DNA of 21,109 bases from Chara braunii (Eukaryota; Streptophyta; Charophyceae; Charales; Characeae), in contig BFEA01000131.1 of the NCBI GenBank assembly GCA_003427395.1, forward strand, positions 1,717,036 to 1,738,144, given 5' to 3'. Numbering within the stretch: the first letter of the stretch is position 1; every line of letters starts with the position of its first letter. The notes under the pieces were generated by a model. It was given only the letters and a program-made list of their open reading frames with translations, searched no databases and was not told where the DNA came from. The position numbers and the translations under genes were made by a program. Shown one piece after another: positions 1-9,024 of the stretch.

Positions 1-95
<95 letters not shown>
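1..95. repeat. (CA)n microsatellite
   Basis: Uninterrupted CA dinucleotide repeat from the first base of the window, so its true left end lies outside. It is the first of several CA tracts in the left 2.2 kb. Reading frames across it are low-complexity artefacts. Confidence 0.99.
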
Positions 96-96
<1 letters not shown>

Positions 97-230
97 AGAA
101 TGGAGTGGATGATGAACCTCTGTTAAGGACACTTCATAAACTTAATATGGAGGCGGGCACCACGGGTTGCCGACGCCCCCACAAGAAAAGGGGGTCATAC
201 GTTCGCCATCCCGAAAAGATCGGGTTGCGT

Positions 231-273
<43 letters not shown>
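231..273. repeat. 43-base poly(G) run
   Basis: An unbroken run of 43 G on the plus strand, followed by GC-rich sequence. The predicted proteins covering it are glycine or proline homopolymers and are not credible genes. The exact length may be an assembly or sequencing estimate. The tract could form G-quadruplexes. Confidence 0.97.
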
Positions 274-316
274 CGGCGAACAATGGGGGACGACCACAAA
301 CGCCGGACACCCCCCA

Positions 317-477
317 CCTACATTTTTGTAGGGCGATTCCGGCGTTTGTGAAACGCCGAGCACTCCCCTCACACAAGTGAGGGACGGTGGGGAAAGGGGA
401 TCCGGCGTTCCACAAGCGTCGAAACCCCTCCCGGTTCACTACACCGGGAGGGGATCCGGCGTTTGTGGAACGCTGGA
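317..477. repeat. Cluster of five short perfect inverted repeats
   Basis: Five consecutive stem-loops: 317-332 (6 bp, TTTT loop), 340-358 (8 bp, loop GTG), 366-383 (7 bp, loop ACAA), 425-453 (11 bp perfect stem CCCCTCCCGGT, 7-base loop) and 455-477 (9 bp with one G-T pair, 5-base loop). The word CCGGCGTT recurs around 337-347, 396-403 and 456-463. The hairpins overlap no credible coding frame. Function unknown. Confidence 0.85.
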
Positions 478-556
478 CCCCCCGCCCACATACACACATA
501 AGTGAGGGACAGTCTGACACAAGCATGCATTTCCTGTGGACTTGTGTATAGCCAAC

Positions 557-773
557 ATGACACACACACACACACACTCACGCACACACGCACGCTCGCA
601 CACACTCTGCAGTGCTAGTGTGAGTCCGGGCGGCGCGGTGAGTCCTTATCCATCAGTCAGATGCATCCTGGGCAGACTGTTTGAGTCCAACCCTTTCAAA
701 GAGTCTGTAAAAGTCAAATGAAACGGTATGATATAGTCATGACTTTTCGTGGAGCTATGTATAGCGAATATAG

Positions 774-813
<40 letters not shown>

Positions 814-1110
814 ACACACACACACACACACATTCAGCCTCCTCTAACGAAACAGTCTGGCATAGTCATGCTCTACTTGAGAGTATAATGGACATGAGAA
901 CACACACTCTCACACACACACACACGCGCGCACACACACATACACAGCCGTATTGTACCGTTTCATGTTTTAGCTGTAGATTCACTCGCACAATCACACA
1001 CACGCACTTACTCAAACATGCACAGACTCAGAATACACAGACTTTATAGCAATACACACACAAAGAGACTCGCACTAACACATACATGTAAACACACATG
1101 TGTATGCTCG
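557..1110. repeat. Interrupted CA microsatellites with diverged spacer repeats
   Basis: CA-rich tracts around 559-577, 776-831, 900-945 and 1050-1095 alternate with spacers that resemble each other. The spacers near 720-745 and 850-875 both carry an AAACRGT-TAGTCATG pattern. The spacer near 970-990 resembles the repeated spacer at 2110 and 2211. This suggests a degenerate higher-order CA/spacer array, not independent microsatellites. No credible gene. Confidence 0.7.
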
Positions 1111-1822
1111 TGTATGCATTCACCACGCACACACGCTTGGGTAGACTGTGGAGGCTCAACATCCAGCCTAGGCTACGACTCCCGACAGGAGTCACTTCAC
1201 GTTGATGACCAATCTACGTGACGAGGTCGTCCATGCAGACTGCCGTATAATCGAGGTACGTATCTCTTGCTCTTTGTCTCTTTGTCTCTCTGTCTCTTTC
1301 TGTTTCTTTCTATTATCCCCAAACAATGACTTTCATTGAGGAGCCACCGACTGCTTTTGCCCACAGTCGAATGCGATCGTCAACCCAAAACGATAATGTG
1401 TAGCGCACTGTGCACCGCCTCACCTCTGCACCAAGATGCGGGAGTCGAGAGAGAAGCGAGTGCACCTCACCTCCTTCAGGCTAGGACGAACCGACAACCT
1501 TTGCTTGTGAACGCGGCTGCAAAAGGAACATCCCCCCCCCTTTTTTGGATCCGCATGTACATGTGGCCACCGATAACGTCAACATAACATGTCGTAGTCG
1601 AAACTCAAGAGACAGATGACGATAACCTTCTGAGCCCACTACCTACACACAGCGGAATTGCAAAGCGACACAGTCTGTCACGATGTGCAACATACCAAGA
1701 CCACAATAAGAGGCATACGACAGTCACAAGTTTGCCTTCCAATCAAGTCGAGCGAACGACTGCCCCAACCTTACGACGCTAATGGTCGATTATCACACGT
1801 TCTGGAAAGAGTAAATTGTTTT
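1111..1822. other. Non-coding stretch, no gene seen
   Basis: Only short weak frames. Small palindromes are visible: AGCCTAGGCT at 1165-1174 and a 6-bp stem at 1177-1193 (GACTCC, loop CGACA). A TCTCTTTGTCTC-type pyrimidine tract lies at about 1262-1312. I see no RNA gene and no similarity I can name. Confidence 0.5.
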
Positions 1823-1826
1823 AATG

Positions 1827-1878
<52 letters not shown>
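1823..1878. repeat. (TAA)n microsatellite
   Basis: About 18 tandem TAA trinucleotides, then an A-rich tail. The Asn-rich frame across it is a repeat artefact. Confidence 0.95.
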
Positions 1879-1881
<3 letters not shown>

Positions 1882-2109
1882 TAAAAAAATAAAAAACAAT
1901 GGCAATAAAGAAAACAACAACAATAATACTAATAATATTATTGATCTGGTAAGTTTCCTTCCTCTTTCACTCCCTCTCTCTCACATTCACGTATACACAT
2001 CCTCGCGCACACATCCTCACACGCACACACGCTCGTATACACACAAACGCATACACACCCACGCGCACAATCAAACAAACAAGTGTTGCAGTGTATGTCT
2101 CTACGTGCT

Positions 2110-2245
2110 AGCGGTAGATTCATTCGATTTTGCTCATCCTATCGATGGAGGTAACACACACACACACACACTTATACACATACAAGTAGTAATGTATAGT
2201 TCCGTGTTATAGCGGTAGATTCATTCGATTTTGCTCATCCTATCG
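2110..2245. repeat. Exact 35-bp direct repeat flanking a CA tract
   Basis: The segment 2110-2144 recurs at 2211-2245 with no mismatch that I can see, beginning AGCGGTAGATTCATTCG. Between the copies is a CA tract (about 2153-2171). A diverged relative lies near 974-990. This looks like a remnant of a larger CA/spacer tandem array. Confidence 0.85.
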
Positions 2246-2525
2246 CTGGATGTACTGTGAGATCACCCGGGAGATCTGAGACTTACCTCACATGTAGGGC
2301 CGATATCGCGACACCCTCCGTGCATGCATCACGCATCCCGTGAGTCTCCAACCTCGCAAAGGTAAACAACGGATGCAGGCCCGCGGCCAACTGAAAATGA
2401 CTCGCCCGTCCTTCGCAAACTGGAAACCATCCGAAGCGTGTGCAGAGAGTCCCTTGTATCTCAAGTACGAGGTCCCGAATCCCACGTCTGGAACGTCGCC
2501 ATCACCGACAATATGTCAGGTAAGT
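2246..2525. other. Non-coding stretch, no gene seen
   Basis: Moderate-GC sequence of normal complexity. Short open frames on both strands overlap here (2288-2485 minus, 2340-2520 plus), but they run into the neighbouring low-complexity tract and resemble nothing I know. An exon is possible but unsupported. Confidence 0.35.
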
Positions 2526-2670
2526 GTTCTCCATATTCCTCTTCTTCCCTTCTTCTACTCATTCTTCTTCTTCTCTTCTTCTTCTTCTTTTACTTCTTTT
2601 TCTTTTTTTTCTTCTTTTTTTCTTTTTTTTTTTGTTCTTGTTCTTCTTGTTCTTCTTCTTCTTCTTGCGC
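2526..2670. repeat. T/C-rich (TTC-type) low-complexity tract
   Basis: Almost pure pyrimidine on the plus strand, with CTT/TTC repeats merging into T runs. The Phe/Ser-rich frames on plus and the Lys/Arg/Glu-rich frames on minus are consequences of composition, not genes. Confidence 0.95.
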
Positions 2671-3202
2671 CCCAATTCCACGCACGCCTTCTTATTCTGT
2701 ACCGATATGTCGTGCACCAAATCTTTTTCCCTGCTATGCCGCTCATCCCCATCGCTCAAGCTCACTCCCTCTCTGCTATTGCATGCGCACTTTTCTCTCG
2801 TCTCGCTTTTCCTTGCACTCTCTGTTTCTCTCAATGGGTCGCGTCACGCACTCCCCCTTGGTTACTAGCCCGTGAAACTCAACTCTCTTGCGCATCTCCC
2901 TTTCGCACTATCCACCATTTTCCCGCATCTCCTCCTCCATCTCGCGCTATCATAATCCTTCCCTCAACGTGGTTCGCTCCTCCGCACAATCGATCTTCTT
3001 CGTGCTGCTCGGGGACCTAGCGCGATCGGAATTGCGGCGGAATTTTTCCTCCGGAAGGCAAACACTCATTTTCGGAATTTGTCATAGTCTCATAGGCAAA
3101 TTCACTAAGTTGGATTTATTGAAAACGACTTTGAGATTGAAAAAAATAAATAGTAAGCAGTAACAATAAAAATGAAAAAACAAATCTAACTAAATAATAA
3201 AA

Positions 3203-3235
3203 TGAAGTTGAGGCTGAGCGAGAGCCTTAACTTCA
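3203..3235. repeat. 13-bp inverted repeat
   Basis: Left arm TGAAGTTGAGGCT pairs with right arm AGCCTTAACTTCA through 13 positions (one G-T pair) around a 7-base loop GAGCGAG. It sits in non-coding DNA with no downstream T-tract that would suggest a terminator. Confidence 0.9.
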
Positions 3236-3331
3236 CTTGCGGTATGTGAATAAGGACAGAGGTATTGCTCGAGCAAATGTTTGGAATCCGGGCGCTACTG
3301 CAAACCCGACGATCACACACTTGTACTCTGT

Positions 3332-4230
3332 CCGGCCGAATGGCCGGGGCACATATTAATTTATCCTGGCTAACGTACTGACGATTGGGTCTGAGCTTGT
3401 GTCGTAGATCTACTCGACATAACCCTAACCCAATCAACCCCTCGACCTCTTTGGTCAAAGGTTATTACTACCAAGCCTTACCATCATAGCGCGCGTCATA
3501 ATAACGTGCGCGCATACTAACGAAATTTTCTCACCGATTTGCCTCGGCTCCAATGTTCGAGGGAATCGCTTCAAAGTGTTGAGCGAAAAACAAGTACAAG
3601 TATAAGTTCAAACCGACTCCGTCATGGCGGTTGGTGCAATCGGTGTGTCGATGGTAAAAACAATACCCTTGTAAGGGTATTTGGTCTGACACCTTTCCAC
3701 ATGGTATGTGCAAACTGAGGGGGGTGCCCCCCCCTACCCCCTCAGGATGACCGAACTACAAGGAACGGGCAAAACTGAACTGAGTGGAAACACTTACCAC
3801 GTCATATTTGTCAGCGTTTTTCGAAGCTTTGCCAATTAATGAGGTCTCACAAATCGTCTTCCAAAGCTTTGCTGCAAAGCAATGGGTTTCACCCCTTATC
3901 CTTGGAAAAAGGCAGTCCGTCAGCGGCGGAGGCATCCTGTCAGAGGCACTCAATACTTTTCCTTTCTTAATTTCAAAGTGAACTTTTCAGACTAAAAAAG
4001 CGTAAATTGAAGTGGCAAAATCACCCCCGCACTTTCAAAACTATCAAATGCATCTTCGTAACCGTTTTAATGAAGCAACGTAAACGCGTCAATAAAAATT
4101 TAAATCCTATCGTTGAAGGGGGGCGGATATGATGACTCCCGCTCGTGGAAATCGCCTGAGCCGTCTCGTGGACACGAGGTCGACGGTCATGGTGTCCCTG
4201 AAAACGCCAGACACGATCTAAATTGAGATC
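3332..4230. repeat. Series of short inverted repeats
   Basis: Further stem-loops in non-coding DNA: 3332-3347 (CCGGCC, loop GAAT), 3489-3513 (GCGCGC arms), 3662-3681 (9 bp, AATACCCTT, 2-base loop), 3715-3745 (9 bp, CTGAGGGGG), 3866-3880 (GCTTTG), 4157-4189 (nested CTCGTG and CCGT arms with outer TGA/TCA) and 4215-4230 (GATCT). A short telomere-like AACCCTAACCC lies at about 3422-3433. No gene is evident from 2.7 to 4.25 kb. Confidence 0.8.
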
Positions 4231-4253
4231 ACGATGTTGTGCTACTCCGCAAG

Positions 4254-4305
4254 TCGGTCCTAGTCCCTTGACTCAAACTTCGATATACCAACTGAGCTAG
4301 GCCCG
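4254..4305 (-). repeat. tRNA-like fragment (SINE head or tRNA relic)
   Basis: The minus strand at 4288-4299 reads TAGCTCAGTTGG, a perfect Pol III A-box / tRNA D-arm. It is followed only about 13 bases later by GTTTGAGTCAAGG, a poor B-box / T-arm match. The anticodon arm is missing, so this cannot be a functional tRNA. It fits a tRNA-derived SINE head or a deleted tRNA copy. No A-tail is seen close by. Confidence 0.5.
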
Positions 4306-4675
4306 TTCTATGTATCATTCCAATTTCAATAGACGTCCCAAAGGGCCAAAAAAATTGGACCATTTCTTGATTTGTGGGTCTCATTCTTATGCACGGGCCA
4401 TGCAGTCTTCTCTGTATCGTTCCAGATGTCCCCAAAGACCTAATCATTTATTTTTTTTCCGCAGCCAGAGGCTGCGCTTACCTGGGTTGCAAGGTTTTCT
4501 TTCCTGTTCCGGAAATGTCATGGACTTCAATCGAGCTTCACGGGGGGTGTTTTTGCGCTTTTAGGGGGTGCGGGGGAGATATGGTTGCAACTAGGAGACG
4601 GACCGGTAGTGCCAGTGGTCGTCACAGACTTTCGGCAGTTGGTCGGTTCATCGGGTTCGTTGGGCTTGTGATGGG
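4306..4675. other. Non-coding stretch, no gene seen
   Basis: Mixed-composition sequence grading into the G/T-rich repeat family to the right. The overlapping short frames at 4310-4564 and 4374-4781 run into the repeat and show no recognisable domain. Confidence 0.4.
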
Positions 4676-4683
4676 CGACGACT

Positions 4684-6235
4684 ACATTTCCTTTTCGGGT
4701 GGAGGGTTGAGTGTTTTTTGGGGGGTTGACGGGTGTTTTTTTTTTGATTGGGTTTTTTTTGTTTTTCGGGTGGAGGGTTGAGTGTTTTGTGGGGGCCTGT
4801 CGGGTGCTTTTGGTCGTTCAATTTGTTCATGAAACAAGTGGGAATGAGAATGAATGAATGAATTGTTTGAATGAATTTGACCCTTGCCAGGCAAGTGGGT
4901 TCATTTTTTTTGTTTTGTCTTTCTTGATTGGTCGTCGTTTGTTCGACACCGCTCCAAATTCTTTCTTTCATTTTTTTCTTTTTTTTTTCCTCATTCTTAA
5001 TTTTTTCTTTGGGGAGGGGGGTTAATTTTTTTTTCCTTTTTTTTATTTATTTTTTTGCCTTGAGTTTTTTTTTTTTTTTTTAATTTTATTTTATTTATTT
5101 ATTTTTTGGGGGGGAGGGGCTTGAGGTTTTTTCTTTTATTATATTTATTTTTTATAATTTTAAAAAATATATATTATTTAAATTTTTTATTTTAACGTTC
5201 GTTAGTTCACGACATACATTCAAGCATGAACGAGGGGGAAGGGTTCATTTTTTTTTCCTTTTTTTTTTTTGCGTTGAGGTTTTTTTTTTTTTTTTGACAT
5301 TTTAACTTTTTTTTTGGGGGGGGGGGGGGGGGGTTGGGTTTTTTTTTTTTTATTCTTTTTTTGAATATATATATTTTTATTTTATTATTTTAATTTTTAT
5401 ATGAAAATATATATATATTATTTTAATTTTTTATTTTAACATTCGTTAGTTCACGACTGAAATTCAAGCGTGAACGTCACCAACTGTCAGGGGACTGGGT
5501 TCAATTTTTTTCAAAGGGTTCAAAGGGATTATCAGGGAACCAGGCTCAACAATTTTCAAAGGGTTCAAAGGGATGCCGGTTCACGTTCATTTTGGTCGTC
5601 GATGTCTCGATTTTCAAAGGGTTTCAAAGGGATGTCGACTCACGTTCATTTTGGTCGTCGACGAGTCTCGACTCTGGGCTTTTTGGGGGGGTAAAACTAC
5701 ATTTCTTTTTCGGGTGGAGGGTTGAGTGTTTTTTGGGGGGCTGTCGGGTGTTTTTTTGTGGATTAGGGTTTGATTTTTTTTTTTAATGCTTGCTTTTAAT
5801 GCTTTTGGTCGTTGGTCATCGACGACTCTTGACTCTGGGTTTTTTTTGGGGGGGGTAAAGGGGTAGTTTTCGGGTGGAGTTGTTTTTTGGAGGGCTGTCG
5901 GGTGTTTTTTTGTGGATTGGTTTTTCTTTTTTTTTTTAATAATGCTTTTGGTCATTGGCCATCGGCGAGTCTCGACTCTGAGCTTTTTTGGGGAGAGGTA
6001 AGGGGTAGGTTCAACTTTTTTCTTGGCGTCGAAAGCAAACGGCTCGTTCGATTCGGTTGTCGAAGAGTCGATTTTGGTTTTTTTTTTGCCAGGTCTCTCA
6101 AAACGCAAGCGGGTTGTTGCTTTGATCGTTGACGAGTCGTCGACTCTAGTTTTTTTTGGGGGGGGATCGAAATCGAGATCGAGAAAGAGACTCTCATTTT
6201 CTCGGCGACTGAAGCCTCAATCAACGACTGAAACC
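4684..6235. repeat. T/G-rich multi-unit repeat family
   Basis: The core word TTTTCGGGTGGAGGGTTGAG and diverged forms recur at about 4693, 4765, 5706 and 5868. Each copy is followed by T runs, a G-rich block and a CTGTCGGGTG word. A second word family around GACGAGTCTCGACTCTGGG recurs near 5660, 5820, 5960 and 6130. A third, CAAAGGGTTCAAAGGG, occurs at about 5511, 5556 and 5614. This is nested tandem amplification of simple-sequence-rich DNA. Every open frame here is low-complexity. Confidence 0.8.
4975..5475. repeat. Diverged tandem duplication (about 240 bp) of T-rich DNA
   Basis: Two consecutive units each run from T-rich sequence through a G block and an AT-rich ATATAT segment to the marker ACRTTCGTTAGTTCACGAC (about 5194-5212 and 5437-5455), followed by TTCAAGCRTGAACG. 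The second unit contains an 18-base G run at 5316-5333. Confidence 0.75.
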
Positions 6236-6492
6236 TGAACTTGATTGATTCGACTGTTCTTAGGCAAGCGGGTCGTTCGATTTGGTCGTCTACCAGTCAA
6301 CAGTGAAGTTTTTTTTTTTTTTTTCATCTTTTTTTTTTTTTTCTTCTCTTCTTTCTCAGTTGTTTTTTTTTCCCTTTTCTTTTCTTTTTTTTCCCCTCTC
6401 TTTTTCTATCGATGAACGAACAATTGAAGGCCCGGTTGAGGTTGTGAACTATGACGTGACTGGTCTTTGCCAAGGATTGAAATTCAACTGGA

Positions 6493-6526
<34 letters not shown>

Positions 6527-6777
6527 CAAGTCGGCGCTTGTGACCCCACTGAATCCTACTTCTGTGCTTTCAGTTGTACAAGAGGCACAAAAGTGGGATA
6601 CGATTCAGACCAAATTTGCATATAAAAAGTTAAGTGTGGGTGGAGAAAAAAAGTGTACGAAAGACAATTGTGGCCATCGTGTATATGAATTGTGCAGTCG
6701 ACCATCGTGTATACGTATTGTGCGGTCGAAGGCTATTTTCGTGACTATAGTCAATAAAAAGGAAAGAAGGAAAGAGA
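6236..6777. other. T-rich and mixed non-coding DNA
   Basis: Long T runs at about 6308-6340 and 6496-6526 surround mixed sequence. Similar words AATTGTG..CATCGTGTATA repeat at about 6664-6690 and 6692-6722. The frame running through 6282-6884 begins with poly-Phe and ends Lys/Glu-rich, and looks like a composition artefact. Confidence 0.5.
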
Positions 6778-7510
6778 GTGAGAAGGAGAGCAGGCAAGAG
6801 AAAAGCAAAAAGAAAAGAGAGACAAAGCTGCATTCGCCTTTCTCCGCTCGCTCTGCGTTGGTGGCGCTGGCGAAGGAGAAGTAGACCAAGCAGATGGTGG
6901 CGAGCAAGAGGCAAGTGAGCGTGATTCAGTGGATAGATGTGTGAGTAGGGAGGTCTTTGGCGTACTATTGCTGCTGTTGGTGATGGAGAAAGGATTTCTG
7001 AGTGATTCGAGGCAAGGCAGGAGTGCAAGGGTGGTTCACGTAGGAGGGGGGACGGGGAGAAGAATTGTAGTTATCCATTACTTGCAGTTTTTGTTTCACT
7101 CAACAAAAGTTTTTGAACTCCCATCGCCATAACCAGAATCAGTGAGAAGGAGAGAAGGAGAGAAAGAAAGAGAAAAGGAAAAAGAAAAAAAAAGACAGAG
7201 TTGCACTCGCCTTTCTTTCCTCGCTCTGCCTCAGTGGTGTTCGCCGGTTGGAGTGTGTGGAAGTCGAAGTTGCGAGACAGGGAGCGTGATTGAGTAGATG
7301 GGTGTATGACTGGGGACCTTTCTGAGGTAATATTGCTGATGCTGCTGCCGGGGAGAGGATTTGTGAGTGAATTGGGTAAAGGCGGGAGTGCAGAGGTGGT
7401 TCACGTAGAGGGGAAGGCAGCAAAAACAACTGCGGCTACCCATTACTCGCAGTTTTTGTTTCACTTTGCAGGAGCTCCTGAACTCCCAGCGCCAATCCCA
7501 CACAAGCAAT
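6778..7510. repeat. Diverged tandem duplication, unit about 360 bp
   Basis: Unit A (about 6778-7138) and unit B (about 7139-7510) share a common order of blocks: purine-rich GAGAAGGAGAG start; CACTCGCCTTTCT-like block; GAGCGTGATT-AGT-GAT block; GAGAGGATTT-GAGTGA block; GAGTGCA-G-GTGGTTCACGTAG block; and a TTGCAGTTTTTGTTTCACT-like end. Identity by eye is roughly 70 per cent with several indels. No coding similarity is recognised. Confidence 0.75.
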
Positions 7511-7553
7511 GGTGAACATTGTCTGGTCGAAGTTGCTTGCTTTAGCAGACATA

Positions 7554-7775
7554 CGATCTGCACATGCAAGTAAGATGTACGATCTGCACATGCAAATAAG
7601 ATGTTGTACGATTTGCACATGCAAGCAAGATGCTGTGCGATCTGCACATGCAAGCAAAATATTGTGCGATCTGCACATGCAAACAAAGATGTTATACAAT
7701 TTGGGCGTGCAAGCAAGATGCTATGCAATCTGCACATGCAAGTAAGATGTTGTACGATTTGTACATGCAAGCAAC
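7554..7775. repeat. 29-bp minisatellite, about 8 copies
   Basis: Units beginning CGATCTGCACATGCAAGC start at 7554, 7580, 7609, 7638, 7667, 7697, 7726 and 7755. The spacing is 26, 29, 29, 29, 30, 29 and 29 bases. Variants include GATTTG for GATCTG and GGGCGTGC for GCACATGC in the unit at 7697. The Cys/His-like frames across it (CTCK, CTCKQ) are artefacts of the repeat, whose period is not a multiple of three. Confidence 0.95.
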
Positions 7776-7961
7776 GTGCTCCTCCGCTAAGGTCTTTACA
7801 CATGTTAGAGAATAATGTCACCTGCCAAAAGTCTCATCCAATATCAGTGCAGGTTGACCATGACATCAAAAAATGTGACAGCAAGAATGAATGCGGTAGC
7901 AAAAGATCATAGAGGGACATCGCTCATGACCCCAAGCTAACACCTACGTTGTCGGGGCAAT

Positions 7962-8344
7962 ATTTGCCAGGGTTTTTCAACGTCGGACGTAGTCTGACCT
8001 TTTTTGCGAAATTGAAGTTTGCCAAAAAGTTATTCAGACTTGACCTATGACTGAGAGACAAAAAATTTTCAGACTTTAGTCCAGACGCGTGTGGCGTCCG
8101 GGGGTAACGGGTGTGAACGGCAATGCTTCACTTTTGTCGACAAGGGCATTTGCCAGGGTATTTCAACGTCGGACGTAGTCTGACCTTTTTTGCGAAATTG
8201 AAAGACTTGATGAAACTAAAGTTTGCCAAAAAGTTATTCAGACCTGACCTATGACTGAGAGACAAAAATTTTTCAGACTTTAGTCCAGATGCGTGTGGCG
8301 TCCGGGGGTAACGGGTGTGAACGGCAATGCTTCGCTTTTGTCGA
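7962..8344. repeat. Near-identical tandem duplication, unit about 190 bp
   Basis: Copy 1 (7962-8147) and copy 2 (8148-8344) both begin ATTTGCCAGGG and end near CTTTTGTCGA. The only sizeable difference is about 17 extra bases (GACTTGATGAAACTAAA) in copy 2 near 8203-8220, plus a few substitutions. A short stem (GACGC, loop GTGTG, GCGTC) lies in copy 1. The high identity points to a recent duplication. No coding potential seen. Confidence 0.9.
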
Positions 8345-8654
8345 AGCTGCAGGAACGTGCGAACATGAGAACATTAAAATAAAACCTATTCTTCCTATAA
8401 TAATCTCGCGCGGTTGTGCTGCTAAGCCGCGCAATTGAGGGCCTAAGTAGGCTCGAAAAGGCTGGCCGCGGCACACTCAGCATGAGCCGCCCGATTGAAT
8501 GGGCGGCAGTGTGTGTGCTGTGGGACCAAGAGACCGCCGTACCGACAGTGGCGCAACTGGCTTTAGGAGAGGAGGCCGACAAGGCCTGCCTATGGCCATG
8601 GCTGGGTAGTCTGTTGGGCTGCTACCCTTCATAGCAGGCTTAGCTTCTATGAAA

Positions 8655-8725
8655 AGGAGTTAGCCCAATAGGTTACCATGCCAAACTGTCGCCCAACTGG
8701 TACCGGGATCGAGCCTGAAATGACG
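8655..8725 (+). repeat. tRNA-like sequence (tRNA-derived SINE head or relic)
   Basis: TAGCCCAATAGG at 8661-8672 fits a Pol III A-box / D-arm, and GGGATCGAGCC at 8705-8715 is close to a B-box (GGTTCGANNCC). The spacing of about 44 bases is normal for a tRNA. The acceptor stem is not convincing, so a functional tRNA is unlikely. It lies just upstream of the U6-like sequence in the same orientation. Confidence 0.5.
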
Positions 8726-8828
8726 CGCCTACTGGTGCTAGTTCCTTTTTGGAGCAGCCCAGTGTACCCGAGCACGGTCAATTTCAACTGCGGGATCGTC
8801 AAAATTGCTCGGCCGAAATTAGCCGCGC

Positions 8829-8892
8829 AGATTAACATGGCCCCTGCGCAAAGATAACACGAATAAATCGAGAAATGACCCAATTTTTTTTT
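8829..8892 (+). pseudogene. U6 snRNA-like sequence (3' two-thirds)
   Basis: U6 is the Pol III-transcribed spliceosomal RNA. The segment contains CATGGCCCCTGCGCAA, then a match to the AYAACACGNATAAATCGAGAAATG stretch, and ends in nine T, the usual Pol III terminator. This is the most conserved part of U6. Departures from the conserved sequence as I know it: the catalytic AGC triad is AAC, the GGATGACACGC arm of the internal stem-loop is changed at three places, and no ACAGAGA box precedes it. The 5' stem-loop is also absent. It is therefore probably a retroposed or chimeric pseudogene and not a working U6. Confidence 0.8.
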
Positions 8893-8894
8893 CG

Positions 8895-8966
8895 ATTACC
8901 CGAAGGGAATCGAACTCGGGTCTGTATATCAACAGTTCACAGTCATTGGCATAAGCCAACGGCTCC
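8895..8966 (-). repeat. tRNA-like sequence convergent with the U6-like copy
   Basis: On the minus strand GAGTTCGATTCCC (plus 8905-8917) is a strong B-box / T-arm, and TTGGCTTATGCC (around 8949-8961) is an A-box-like segment about 35 bases upstream. A CTGTTGATATACAG stretch resembles an anticodon stem-loop. T-stem pairing is abnormal: CCCGA pairs with TCGGG around an enlarged loop. The strand then runs into A9 that is the complement of the U6 T9 terminator. This looks like a tRNA-derived SINE head, not a functional tRNA. Confidence 0.55.
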
Positions 8967-9002
8967 AATATTAATGCGTCAGATGGCGCCCAAGGAGAGA
9001 GA

Positions 9003-9024
9003 GTTGAGGACTGTAGTCCTCAAC
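9003..9024. repeat. 10-bp perfect palindrome, 2-base spacer
   Basis: GTTGAGGACT and AGTCCTCAAC are separated by GT. It is the first of the strong stem-loops to the right of the tRNA-like/U6-like cluster. Confidence 0.95.

Noticed and set aside
2340-3020. 226-codon plus-strand ORF
   Set aside because: Its middle is a TTC/T tract translated as Phe/Ser/Leu. The ends show no domain and overlapping frames on the other strand are equally long.
3422-3433. Telomeric repeat
   Set aside because: Only about one and a half AACCCT units and no array.
7554-7775. CRISPR-like array
   Set aside because: The unit is 29 bp with no spacers between units. It is a plain tandem repeat in eukaryotic-type DNA.
7509-7912. 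Cys/His-rich small protein from repeats of CTCK, CACADR or similar
   Set aside because: It arises from the 29-bp minisatellite, whose period is not a multiple of three, so the same motif appears in all frames and both strands.
8895-8966. Functional tRNA gene on the minus strand
   Set aside because: The T-arm does not fold with a 7-base loop and no acceptor stem pairs. Only the internal promoter boxes look intact.
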